A stretch of DNA of 64,000 bases from contig OZ255843.1 of assembly GCA_965277775.1 (NCBI GenBank), forward strand, positions 2,000,108 through 2,064,107, given 5' to 3'. This DNA comes from G965195345 sp965277775. GTDB taxonomy: Bacteria; Pseudomonadota; Gammaproteobacteria; CAKMZV01. The notes beneath the pieces are model-generated. The model saw only the letters and a program-made list of their open reading frames with translations, was not told where the DNA came from and ran no database searches. Position numbers and translations under genes: made by a program. Positions 1 to 7,752 of the stretch are shown here, one piece after another. Within the stretch, counting starts at the first letter, position 1, and the number at the start of each line of letters is the position of its first letter.

Positions 1-413
1 GGCTTCAAGCCCTATTGAACAAAACAATTGTGTTCATAACCCATGATTTTGATGAGGCCTTAAGATTGGCTGATCGCATTGCAATCATGTATCACGGCAA
101 GGTCGAACAAATAGACACGCCAGCCAAAATTGTGTTAAATCCAGCCACAGATTACGTGCGCAAGTTTACCAAAGAAGTGCCACGTGAGCAGGTTTTGAGT
201 GTTGATTCGATTATGGAACCGGTCGAAGGGCAGGACATGGCCGATTTTTCAGTGCCAGCCAACGCCATCATTGAAACAGTGGCAGAACGCGTGCTTTCGA
301 GTAGTAAGGTTGCCCCAGTGGTGGATGAAAACAATCAGATCATTGGGGTTTTAAACCCCAAATCGGTTTTGCACACGCTTTTTGGCGATAAAACGGCAGA
401 GCGTGTGAAATGA
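1..413 (+). CDS. proV: Glycine betaine/proline ABC transporter ATPase, 3' part
   Basis: This is the C-terminal part of a ProV/OpuAA-type ATPase that powers uptake of compatible solutes such as glycine betaine. The frame is open from base 3, so the true start lies left of the window; the TTG at 15 is internal. Visible are the H-loop context VFITHDFDEA, the end of the nucleotide-binding domain (DRIAIMYHGK), and a C-terminal extension of about 70 residues resembling the CBS module that senses ionic strength in this family. The stop overlaps the permease start by 4 bp (ATGA), so the two are translationally coupled. The family is clear. The substrate (betaine, proline betaine or choline) is inferred. 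Confidence 0.88.
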   Translation, partial: LQALLNKTIVFITHDFDEALRLADRIAIMYHGKVEQIDTPAKIVLNPATDYVRKFTKEVPREQVLSVDSIMEPVEGQDMADFSVPANAIIETVAERVLSSSKVAPVVDENNQIIGVLNPKSVLHTLFGDKTAERVK

Positions 414-2395
414 CGCATTTATTGACCAATAAAAAACAACAAAGCATCGCATTGTTTTTTGTTTTTATGGCATTGATCGTATTTAAAAGCGCATTGCCTG
501 ATGGTCTGGTACTGTTTCCAGATGACTGGATCCTCCCCATCCAAATGTGGCTCAACGACATTTTGTATTTCATACAAGATGACTTTTTGCTCATCGAAAC
601 CTTCAACGTTGAAGATGACATTGAAGAAGAAATAACCGCCACAATGATTCTCACGCGCGGTATTGCAGACGTCATTCAATTTTGCATTGATGTGATCCGC
701 AATATACTATTGGGCGGAACAAAAGGTTTGGCTTTGCCTGCATTACCTTGGACAGCCGTTGCAGCCATTGCCTTTATCCTTGGCTATGCCCTAAGAGGTT
801 ATAAATTAGCGATGCTGGCTGGATTAACCGTCGTCTATTTGGCTTTTTTTGGGCAATGGACCGAATCGATGCAAACACTGTCTTTGGTTTTGGTGGCTGC
901 GCCCATTGCTTTGGTATTTGGCCTGACCTTGGGCATACTCTCGCATAAATACCAAACCATTGAACGGATACTTGCGCCATTTCTCAACATCGCTCAATCT
1001 TTGCCGCATTTTTCCTATCTGATCCCAGTGGTCGTGTTCTATGGCATTGGCGACCATGCTGGCGCCATTGCCACCGTTATTTTTGCCACGCCCCCCATGA
1101 TTCGTTTGACCACATTGGGTCTGAAAAAAGTCCCAGAAGAAATTTTAGAATCGGGCAAGATGAGTGGTTGTAATCAATGGCAATTGCTAACGCGCGTCCA
1201 AATTCCAAGTGCGCGCCACGACATCATGATTGGCGTGAACCAAGTCATCATGCAGTGTTTGGCGATGGTGGTGATAGCCTCTTTTATTGGCGCTTCCGGA
1301 TTGGGTTATAACTTACTCGTTGTGCTCAACAGTTTGAAAATTGGGAAGGCTTTGGAATTGGGGGTTTCAATCGTACTGATTGCTATTGTATTGGATCAGT
1401 TGTCGCTGGCTTGGGCGAATAAACAACCTGATTATAGGGCAAATTTACCCTTTGTCATTCGTTACAAATTCCCCTTGCTGATTGTGTTGGCTATCGTAGT
1501 CTCAATCCTTTTATCGCAATTGTTTCCCATTTTTTATGCGGTGCCAGAGTCGGCCATCTTATCGACAGCGGTGTTCTGGGACGGGATCGTTGATTGGATT
1601 GTGACAAATTGGTTTACAGGACTGCAATCGTTTAGAAATTTCTTTTTAATCGACATCTTAATACCAATGAGGAATGCTTATGTCAGCACGCCAATGATTG
1701 CAGTTTTTGCTCTAATCATGGGCGCAGGTTTTATTCTTGGGGGCATTAAATCTGCTTTTATTACGGGCGCTTTTTTTCTTTTTATTGCGGTAACAGGCTG
1801 GTGGGAACGGGCTATGATCACCTTATACATGGTCAGTTTTTCTGTATTCGTCTCGGTGATCATAGGGGTAACGGTAGGCATTTGGGCATCACGTAAGGAC
1901 GGTCGAACAAAATTCATGTTGTTGATTTGTGACACTTTTCAAACCTTCCCATCCTTCGTTTATTTGATCCCCGTGATCATGTTATTTCAAGTCAACGATG
2001 TGTCGGTCATTGCCGCAGTTGTGATTTATGCCACCATCCCTGCCACCCGCTACACCATTGAAGGCATGCGCAATGTGCCACAAGGGTTGCAAGATGTGGC
2101 AACCATGTCAGGGGTCAATGCCGTGCAAAGATTGATGAAAATCGAATTGCCCATGGCCTTTCCACACATCATGATTGGCATCAATCAAACCGTTTTATTT
2201 TCATTGTTTATGGTCATACTTGGGGCGTTTATTGGTACCCAAGATTTGGGTCAAGAAATCATGCAGGCATTGTCAGAAAGCAATATGGGTAAAGGCTTGG
2301 TTCTGGGGCTTTGTGTGGCTTTTATGGGGCTGGCTGTCGATCACTTAATCACCCAATGGGCGACCCAACGTAAGCAAGAGCTGGGGTTAATTTAA
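410..2395 (+). CDS. proW: Glycine betaine ABC transporter permease, two permease domains fused
   Basis: This inner-membrane permease is the partner of the upstream ATPase. At 661 residues it is nearly twice the usual ProW/OpuAB length. It holds two tandem binding-protein-dependent permease domains, about residues 150-315 and 465-655. Each carries a related EAA-type loop: GLKKVPEEILESGKMSGCN in the first and GMRNVPQGLQDVATMSGVN in the second. Each loop is followed by a matching segment (MIGVNQVIMQCLAMVVIASFIGASG; MIGINQTVLFSLFMVILGAFIGTQD). The N-terminal 100 residues hold one helix and an acidic stretch (EDDIEEE). The start overlaps the ATPase stop by 4 bp. No binding-protein gene follows; it may lie left of the window. 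Confidence 0.9.
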   Translation: MTHLLTNKKQQSIALFFVFMALIVFKSALPDGLVLFPDDWILPIQMWLNDILYFIQDDFLLIETFNVEDDIEEEITATMILTRGIADVIQFCIDVIRNILLGGTKGLALPALPWTAVAAIAFILGYALRGYKLAMLAGLTVVYLAFFGQWTESMQTLSLVLVAAPIALVFGLTLGILSHKYQTIERILAPFLNIAQSLPHFSYLIPVVVFYGIGDHAGAIATVIFATPPMIRLTTLGLKKVPEEILESGKMSGCNQWQLLTRVQIPSARHDIMIGVNQVIMQCLAMVVIASFIGASGLGYNLLVVLNSLKIGKALELGVSIVLIAIVLDQLSLAWANKQPDYRANLPFVIRYKFPLLIVLAIVVSILLSQLFPIFYAVPESAILSTAVFWDGIVDWIVTNWFTGLQSFRNFFLIDILIPMRNAYVSTPMIAVFALIMGAGFILGGIKSAFITGAFFLFIAVTGWWERAMITLYMVSFSVFVSVIIGVTVGIWASRKDGRTKFMLLICDTFQTFPSFVYLIPVIMLFQVNDVSVIAAVVIYATIPATRYTIEGMRNVPQGLQDVATMSGVNAVQRLMKIELPMAFPHIMIGINQTVLFSLFMVILGAFIGTQDLGQEIMQALSESNMGKGLVLGLCVAFMGLAVDHLITQWATQRKQELGLI

Positions 2396-2530
2396 GGTCT
2401 TCAAGTTCAAAATGGCCCTTCATGCCGTTTGAGTTTGAATGCTCAATAAGGCCATCAACCACAAGTCGTATTCACAGTACAATAGGGCGAATAAATCGTT
2501 AAACCATCGTTTGCTCAGCTTGCTTAAATT

Positions 2531-3217
2531 ATGCCCAATGCTTCCCTTAAATCATTGCAACAAAAGTTAGGCTATTTTTTTATAACGCCCAATCTTTTGC
2601 AACAAGCCTTAACGCATCGCAGTGCACAGTTTGAGCACAATGAACGTTTGGAGTTTTTAGGCGACAGTGTGTTAGAACTGGTGATGGCCGAACATTTGTA
2701 TCAACGATTCCCCCAACTCAATGAAGGCCAGTTAAGTCGAATGCGGTCTGCCATGGTACGCGGTGAAACGCTGAGCAGTTTGGCACAGCATTATGCTGTG
2801 GGAGAGCATCTTATATTAGGCAAAGGCGAGAAGAAAGAAGGGGGCGAACATCGCGAATCCACGCTTGAAAATGCTTTTGAAGCAATCATCGGGGCCGTAT
2901 TTTTAGATGCTGGATTTGAAAAAACTCAAACCGTTGTTTTGCAGTGGTTTCAACCCATCATTGATGAATTAGAACCTGAGGCCACCCATAAAGACCCCAA
3001 AAGCCGATTGCAAGAATGGTTACAAGCGCGAGATTTACCCTTACCCAAATATGAAATCAGCCACATTGCAGGGCGCTCCCATCAACAAATATTCACCGTC
3101 AGCTGTATTGTGGATGGTCTGCAAACGCCAATCACGCACAAAGCTTCTAATCGACGCAAGGCAGAGCAAGCTTGTGCCGAACAAGCTTTGGCACAATTAG
3201 AATCTTTGGGGCAATGA
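2531..3217 (+). CDS. rnc: Ribonuclease III
   Basis: RNase III is the double-strand-specific endoribonuclease that processes rRNA precursors and some mRNAs. The protein has 228 residues, normal for the family. The catalytic signature ERLEFLGDS lies at about residues 38-46, and the second metal-binding segment ENAFEAIIGAVFLDAG at about 114-129. A C-terminal double-stranded-RNA-binding domain follows from about residue 155 (DPKSRLQEWLQ to the end). Its stop overlaps the era start by 4 bp. The gene opens the conserved run rnc-era-recO-pdxJ-acpS, and the 135-bp gap upstream separates it from the betaine permease. Confidence 0.97.
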   Translation: MPNASLKSLQQKLGYFFITPNLLQQALTHRSAQFEHNERLEFLGDSVLELVMAEHLYQRFPQLNEGQLSRMRSAMVRGETLSSLAQHYAVGEHLILGKGEKKEGGEHRESTLENAFEAIIGAVFLDAGFEKTQTVVLQWFQPIIDELEPEATHKDPKSRLQEWLQARDLPLPKYEISHIAGRSHQQIFTVSCIVDGLQTPITHKASNRRKAEQACAEQALAQLESLGQ

Positions 3218-4140
3218 ACACGCAATCCAATCAAAATAAAGAGGCATTCCACAGCGGATTTGCGGGCCTCATTGGCCGACCCAATGTTGGCAAATCAACC
3301 CTACTCAATGCCATGATTGGGCAAAAAATCAGCATCACTTCACACAAGCCTCAAACCACGCGCCATCGCATCAACGGCATCATTACCACAGAGCACATGC
3401 AATTGATTTTGGTCGATACGCCTGGCATGCACTCGCAAGGCATAAAGAAAAGTCTCAATCGACAACTCAATCAAACGGCACAGTCGGTGTTAAGTGGCGT
3501 TGATTGCATTTTATGGTTGGTTGAAGCCTTGAAATTTACCGGTGAAGATCAAGCCATTGCCTCGCTACTGAAAAATAGCGACATACCCGTCATTGTGTTA
3601 ATCAACAAAATTGATCGGGTTTCAAAACGAGAACGATTATTACCAGAAATGGCGAAATTACACGATGTTTTGCCCACCGCACACGCCATCATTCCAATCT
3701 CAGCGCAAAAGAAGTTGGGGCTGTCTGAGTTAGAGACTCAGATCGTTTCGCTGTTGCCCGTGGCCGAAGCCCCATTTTTAGAAGACATGGTGACCGATAA
3801 AAGCGAACGCTTCATCTGCGCTGAAATCATCCGCGAAAAACTCACACGAAGGTTGAATAAGGAAATCCCATACGGCATAGCAGTGATGATAGAAACTTTT
3901 GAGGTGCTTGAACAAATCGTCAATATTCGGGCTGTGATCTATGTCGAGCGCCAAGGCCACAAAGGCATTGTCGTTGGCAACAGAGGCGAAACGCTCAAAT
4001 GGGTTGGGACGAATGCGCGACTTGATATGGAACAATTATTAGAGAAAAAAGTCTTTCTTAAACTGTGGGTCAAAGTTCGTGCCAACTGGTCCGATGACGA
4101 ACAAGCCATTCAAGCCTTGGGTTATGATACATTTTCATGA
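3214..4140 (+). CDS. era: GTPase Era
   Basis: Era is an essential GTPase that binds 16S rRNA and assists assembly of the 30S subunit at the inner face of the membrane. The ATG at 3214 overlaps the rnc stop and gives 308 residues, the normal size. An in-frame upstream codon at 3172 would add 14 residues lying inside rnc and is not favoured. G1 is GRPNVGKST (residues 21-29), G3 is DTPGMH and G4 is NKID. The C-terminal KH domain carries the conserved VGNRGETLKWVG. The 3' end overlaps the recO start by 17 bp. Confidence 0.97.
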   Translation: MNTQSNQNKEAFHSGFAGLIGRPNVGKSTLLNAMIGQKISITSHKPQTTRHRINGIITTEHMQLILVDTPGMHSQGIKKSLNRQLNQTAQSVLSGVDCILWLVEALKFTGEDQAIASLLKNSDIPVIVLINKIDRVSKRERLLPEMAKLHDVLPTAHAIIPISAQKKLGLSELETQIVSLLPVAEAPFLEDMVTDKSERFICAEIIREKLTRRLNKEIPYGIAVMIETFEVLEQIVNIRAVIYVERQGHKGIVVGNRGETLKWVGTNARLDMEQLLEKKVFLKLWVKVRANWSDDEQAIQALGYDTFS

Positions 4141-4849
4141 TACAGGGGTGCTCCTAACACCAGTCCAAGCATGGCGAGAGTACGATGGTAGATTACAGTG
4201 TTTCTGCGCCCATCATGGACGAGTACAACTGATTGGCTTTGGTCTTTTTGGCAAGAGTTTGAGACGCAGCGCTGTTCTACATCCATTCTATGAATTGTCA
4301 TTGCATTGGACACAAAAGTCAGAGCACACACAAGGGGTGCTGTCAGACGTGGAATGCATCCATGCCTACGCCATGAAAACGCCTTTTCAATTGGCTTGTG
4401 CAAGTTATATCAATGAATTGGTACAATACAGCGTCAACGGTTTGGAAAGCGCGGATTATCCACAAACTTTTCAACTTGTAAAATGGGCCTATGGCGCCAT
4501 TGTTGAACTAAAAGACCCATCTGCTGTTGAACGAACCTTGCGTTTATTTGAAGCACAATTATTCAAACTACAGGGTTACGATGTCTATCAAGCGAGCGTT
4601 GCTGAAAATCTTGAGTCCAGTCAACGTTATCGCTATTGTACAGAACAGTCGTGGACGCAAGACGCACAAGGCCTGACTGGGGCACAAATTAAGACCCTTT
4701 GCCAAAACAATGATTGGATGACCATGGAATGGGACAAAGCGCTTCGAACCCAATTGAAGTGGATGCACAGAGGCATGATCCAAACGCTCACAGGACGGCA
4801 TTCGTTTAAGAGCAAAACATTTTTCACAACAGGAACGGCATTGAAATGA
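4124..4849 (+). CDS. recO: DNA repair protein RecO
   Basis: RecO mediates RecA loading onto SSB-coated single strands with RecR and RecF. The protein is divergent but fits the family. It has an N-terminal OB-fold with DTGVLLTPVQAWREYDGR and HHGRVQLIGFG, a basic turn (KSLRRSAVLHPFYELSL), and the helical C-terminal domain beginning near AYAMKTPFQLACASYINELVQ. The ATG at 4124 gives 241 residues and aligns with RecO N-termini. A GTG at 4079 would add 15 residues inside era. The position between era and pdxJ is the classic recO slot. No zinc-finger cysteines are seen, as in other gammaproteobacterial RecO. The stop overlaps the pdxJ start by 4 bp. Confidence 0.87.
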   Translation: MIHFHDTGVLLTPVQAWREYDGRLQCFCAHHGRVQLIGFGLFGKSLRRSAVLHPFYELSLHWTQKSEHTQGVLSDVECIHAYAMKTPFQLACASYINELVQYSVNGLESADYPQTFQLVKWAYGAIVELKDPSAVERTLRLFEAQLFKLQGYDVYQASVAENLESSQRYRYCTEQSWTQDAQGLTGAQIKTLCQNNDWMTMEWDKALRTQLKWMHRGMIQTLTGRHSFKSKTFFTTGTALK

Positions 4850-5577
4850 ACAAAATAAAGCTTGGGGTGAATGTTGATCATGTTGCCACCATTCGGCAAG
4901 CTCGAATGTGTCATTACCCCAATCCCACACAAGCGGCTCAATTGGCCTTAGCGGCTGGGGCTGATTCAATCACCATTCACATTCGAGAAGATCGACGGCA
5001 CATACAAGAATACGATCTGATTGAATTGCAACAGTTAGATGGGGTTCGCATCAATTTAGAGATGGCTTTGACCGATGAAATGTTGTCGCTCGCTGTCCAG
5101 CACCAACCGCAAGACATTTGTTTTGTGCCTGAAAAACGCAAAGAACTGACCACGGAAGGCGGACTGGATGTTAAGGCATTCACTGAGTCACTCAAACCCG
5201 CAATTGCCACTTTACAAAACCATCATATGCGCGTTTCACTGTTTATTGAGGCGGATGAATCTCAGATTCAAGCCGCTATAAAATGTGGCGCAGATGCCAT
5301 TGAACTGCACACGGGTCGTTATGCGCTGTTAGAACCAAACAGCGACGAATGGCAAAAGGAGCGTACATTGATTCAAAAAATGGCAGAGCTGGGCACAGCT
5401 TTGGGATTACAAGTTAATGCGGGGCATGGGCTACATTATGACAATGTTCAAGCCATCGCTGAACTCACTCAAATCAGTGAATTAAATATTGGACACTCAA
5501 TTGTTGCCCGAGCGTTGATAGTGGGGATGCCACAGGCGGTCAAAGAGATGATCGAAGCCATGCACGAACCTTGTTAG
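4846..5577 (+). CDS. pdxJ: Pyridoxine 5'-phosphate synthase
   Basis: PdxJ condenses 1-deoxy-xylulose 5-phosphate with 3-amino-2-oxopropyl phosphate to form pyridoxine 5'-phosphate, the last ring-closing step of DXP-dependent vitamin B6 synthesis. At 243 residues it is the usual TIM-barrel length. Diagnostic segments are LGVNVDHVATIRQAR near the N-terminus, the glutamate-containing strand INLEMALT, VSLFIEAD, DAIELHTGRYA and VNAGHGLHYDN. It overlaps recO by 4 bp. The PLP oxidase gene pdxH lies separately at 49960-50592, so two steps of the pathway are in this window. Confidence 0.97.
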   Translation: MNKIKLGVNVDHVATIRQARMCHYPNPTQAAQLALAAGADSITIHIREDRRHIQEYDLIELQQLDGVRINLEMALTDEMLSLAVQHQPQDICFVPEKRKELTTEGGLDVKAFTESLKPAIATLQNHHMRVSLFIEADESQIQAAIKCGADAIELHTGRYALLEPNSDEWQKERTLIQKMAELGTALGLQVNAGHGLHYDNVQAIAELTQISELNIGHSIVARALIVGMPQAVKEMIEAMHEPC

Positions 5578-5594
5578 AGCCATTGGATGACAGA

Positions 5595-5981
5595 ATGAGT
5601 TTAATCAAAGGCATTGGCGTTGACATTGTGCAAATTGCACGCTTTGAAAAACTGACTGACAGAACGCTGGAACGCTTCAGCCAAAGGGTTTTAAACGAGG
5701 CAGAAGCCGACCAATATCAAGCCTTTAATCATCATAAAAAAGTGTGCTGGTTGGCCAAAAGATTTGCCGCCAAAGAATCGGTCCTCAAAGCCTTGGGCAC
5801 AGGACTGGCTCAAGGCATCCGCTTTCATGATATTATTATTTCAAACGATTCAATTGGTAAACCAGAGGTAAGGCTTGTGAATCAAGCGTTGTTAAGGTTA
5901 AACCAACTTGAAGCAACACGAGTCAACCTCAGCATTTCCGATGAAAAAGAGTATGCGGTGGCTTTTTCTATCATCAGTTAA
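5595..5981 (+). CDS. acpS: Holo-[acyl-carrier-protein] synthase
   Basis: AcpS transfers 4'-phosphopantetheine from CoA to the serine of apo-ACP. The ATG at 5595 gives 128 residues and starts MSLIKGIGVDIVQIARFEKL, the normal N-terminus with the metal-binding Asp of GVDIV. An in-frame TTG at 5571 would overlap pdxJ and add eight residues; it is less likely. The second signature WLAKRFAAKESVLKALGTG carries the catalytic and metal-binding Glu-Ser. The C-terminus INLSISDEKEYAVAFSII-like segment is also typical. It is the last recognised member of the rnc-era-recO-pdxJ-acpS cluster. Confidence 0.96.
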   Translation: MSLIKGIGVDIVQIARFEKLTDRTLERFSQRVLNEAEADQYQAFNHHKKVCWLAKRFAAKESVLKALGTGLAQGIRFHDIIISNDSIGKPEVRLVNQALLRLNQLEATRVNLSISDEKEYAVAFSIIS

Positions 5982-5998
5982 ATAGGGCACTTTATACA

Positions 5999-6529
5999 AT
6001 GACAAACAAAAAATGGGAACAAATTCAACAATTACAAATTTCTTATGATGCCGAAGCAGACCGCATATCATTTGCTGTAGGTCAAGAAAATATTTCTAAA
6101 TTGTGGTTCACTCGTCGATTGATTTATCTCATCTGGCCCAAACTGGTTGATGTCATCACCGACCGCATCGACAACCAAGTTCTGCTTGATATGAATTTGA
6201 ACAACAACATGAAACTGGGTAAAAATCGAGTGATAGAGCACACCACAAACTTATCACCGATGATCCTTCAGACGGAAGGGGCAAAAAATGAATTTTTGGT
6301 CCATCGTTTCTCTATGGATTTTGGTCAGAAAGAAAGTGTGGTATTACATTTTTTAGATAAGGATGAAGCAGGCGTTTTGGTTCAATTTAGCAACGAAATG
6401 CTCACTGTTTTTTTACGCGTACTTGTGCAGTCGATCAAACTCTCGGGTTGGCAAAATCCTTTAGAACAATTTTCGGACATTGATTTGCTCACGGATGTGT
6501 CTAGCGATAATGCCACAACCTTGAATTGA
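5999..6529 (+). CDS. Hypothetical protein downstream of acpS
   Basis: This 176-residue product was not recognised. It starts 17 bp after acpS in the same direction and so probably shares its transcript. The sequence looks soluble and cytoplasmic. It has no signal peptide, membrane helix or metal motif. The first half is rich in aromatic and basic residues (KLWFTRRLIYLIWPKLVDVI), the middle is Asn/Met rich, and the C-terminal third is amphipathic (MLTVFLRVLVQSIKLSGW). Codon use resembles the neighbours, so it is probably a real lineage-specific gene. Confidence 0.7.
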   Translation: MTNKKWEQIQQLQISYDAEADRISFAVGQENISKLWFTRRLIYLIWPKLVDVITDRIDNQVLLDMNLNNNMKLGKNRVIEHTTNLSPMILQTEGAKNEFLVHRFSMDFGQKESVVLHFLDKDEAGVLVQFSNEMLTVFLRVLVQSIKLSGWQNPLEQFSDIDLLTDVSSDNATTLN

Positions 6530-6589
6530 ACAAAACGCTGGATTTGACAAATATAGCACGTCTTAAAGTGTTTATTGAGGGCATAAAGT

Positions 6590-6618
6590 GTTCAAGAATC
6601 GTTGCGCTTCGTTATAAT
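6590..6618 (+). promoter_or_regulatory. Candidate promoter for the 57-aa ORF and M23 peptidase
   Basis: A perfect TATAAT lies at 6613-6618. A weak -35 (TTCAAG, 6591-6596) sits 16 bp upstream. It stands in the 169-bp gap that follows the hypothetical gene and about 80 bp before the small membrane ORF. Confidence 0.4.
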
Positions 6619-6698
6619 GCTCAGGTCAATAGACACGGCCATACCACTAAGATCTTATGAACATTGGTGCAAAATTTGTCGGAGCCATGGATGTTTAA

Positions 6699-6872
6699 AT
6701 GTTTAAAATAATCATATTGCTTGCCATTCTTGGAAGTGGTTTTTACTACTGGGATCATATTTATCTGTTCATTACTGAAAATATTGATGATGTTGATGAG
6801 TTCGTTCGGACGATCAAATCCATATTTTCAGATGATGAAGATATATTGAGTGGCGGGGGAGATGAGAGCTAA
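6699..6872 (+). CDS. Small membrane-anchored ORF overlapping the M23 peptidase gene
   Basis: A 57-codon ORF runs from ATG 6699 to TAA 6870-6872. It starts MFKIIILLAILGSGFYYWDH, a single N-terminal hydrophobic helix. A short acidic cytoplasmic or periplasmic tail follows (NIDDVDEF, SDDEDILSGGGDES). Its last 11 bases overlap the start of the peptidase gene, so ribosomes finishing here could re-initiate on the peptidase. The family is not recognised. Support comes from the membrane-protein-like composition, the lack of other coding in this stretch, the overlap, and a TATAAT box upstream. It may be a real microprotein or a leader ORF for coupling. Confidence 0.55.
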   Translation: MFKIIILLAILGSGFYYWDHIYLFITENIDDVDEFVRTIKSIFSDDEDILSGGGDES

Positions 6873-7713
6873 TTCCCTATCAAAAGCGGTCTTTGGTCTT
6901 CTATTGCTGTGTTTTCTACCCTTTGCTGTAGGGGCTGAATTAAATCTGCAAGGCGAATGGATTCAAGGCGGCACCATCAGAGGTTCTGTGCCACCAGGCA
7001 CCAGTTTGTATTATCGAACGGGCAGCAAAAAATATGCGGTACCCATTACTGAAAAAGGCTATTTTTTAATTGGATTGGGTCGTAAAGCTACCAAACAAGT
7101 CACCTTAGAGGTGGTTCAACAGGGGCAGTCTGAACAGCATAATTTCACTGTAAAGCAAAGGGTTTATCAGGTTCAACGCATTAACGGATTAAAAAAATCT
7201 CAAGTTGATTTGTCCGAAAAAGATCTCAAAAGAATCCGAGCTGAGGGTAAAAAAATTCGTCAAGCCAGAGAGGCCATGCACAACAGCGATGAATTTCATA
7301 AACCCTTTATTTGGCCGTCACATGGGCGCATCAGCGGCGTCTATGGCAGTGCTAGAATTTTAAATGGCAAACCGCGTCAACCACACTATGGCATAGACAT
7401 TGCGGCGCCTGTGGGCACAGAAGTCATCGCCCCAGCGGGCGGATTGGTGACTTTGGCTGAAGACGATACTTTTTTCAGCGGTCAATTATTAGTCATTGCG
7501 CACGGCAATGGTTTGACCAGCAGTTTTTTACACTTGAGTAAAATTTTGGTCAAAAAAGGTCAGTACGTTGAGCAAGGTCAGCGCATTGCTGAAATTGGCG
7601 CAACGGGGCGCGTAACAGGCCCCCATTTAGATTGGCGCGCTAATTGGTTTGATATTCGGGTTGATCCTTATTATTTACTCGATCCAGCCGTTCGAGATCA
7701 TAATAAACCCTAA
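6862..7713 (+). CDS. Secreted M23 (LytM-type) peptidase
   Basis: This is a periplasmic peptidase or LytM-like factor of 283 residues that should act on, or regulate enzymes acting on, peptidoglycan cross-links. The ATG at 6862 gives a good signal peptide (LLLLCFLPFAVGA, cleavage near residue 25); a GTG at 6850 would add four residues. After a beta-rich N-terminal domain and a basic linker comes the M23 fold from about residue 150. It has HYGID (His175, Asp179), HGNG and FLHLS. The last motif is GPHLDW (255-257) rather than the usual HxH, so Asp257 replaces the second His. I recall this HLD variant from other gammaproteobacterial members, so activity is possible but unproven. Confidence 0.88.
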   Translation: MRANSLSKAVFGLLLLCFLPFAVGAELNLQGEWIQGGTIRGSVPPGTSLYYRTGSKKYAVPITEKGYFLIGLGRKATKQVTLEVVQQGQSEQHNFTVKQRVYQVQRINGLKKSQVDLSEKDLKRIRAEGKKIRQAREAMHNSDEFHKPFIWPSHGRISGVYGSARILNGKPRQPHYGIDIAAPVGTEVIAPAGGLVTLAEDDTFFSGQLLVIAHGNGLTSSFLHLSKILVKKGQYVEQGQRIAEIGATGRVTGPHLDWRANWFDIRVDPYYLLDPAVRDHNKP

Positions 7714-7752
7714 GTACAAGACTGACATAAACCACAACAACACGACGCATTG

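Noticed and set aside
2405..2460. ATGGCC / GGCCAT inverted repeat after the betaine permease as a terminator
   Set aside because: Long unpaired loop and no T-tract, so it is not a convincing terminator.
4456..4466. DnaA box TTATCCACA inside recO as part of an origin
   Set aside because: It is a single coding-region match with no cluster or AT-rich unwinding element.
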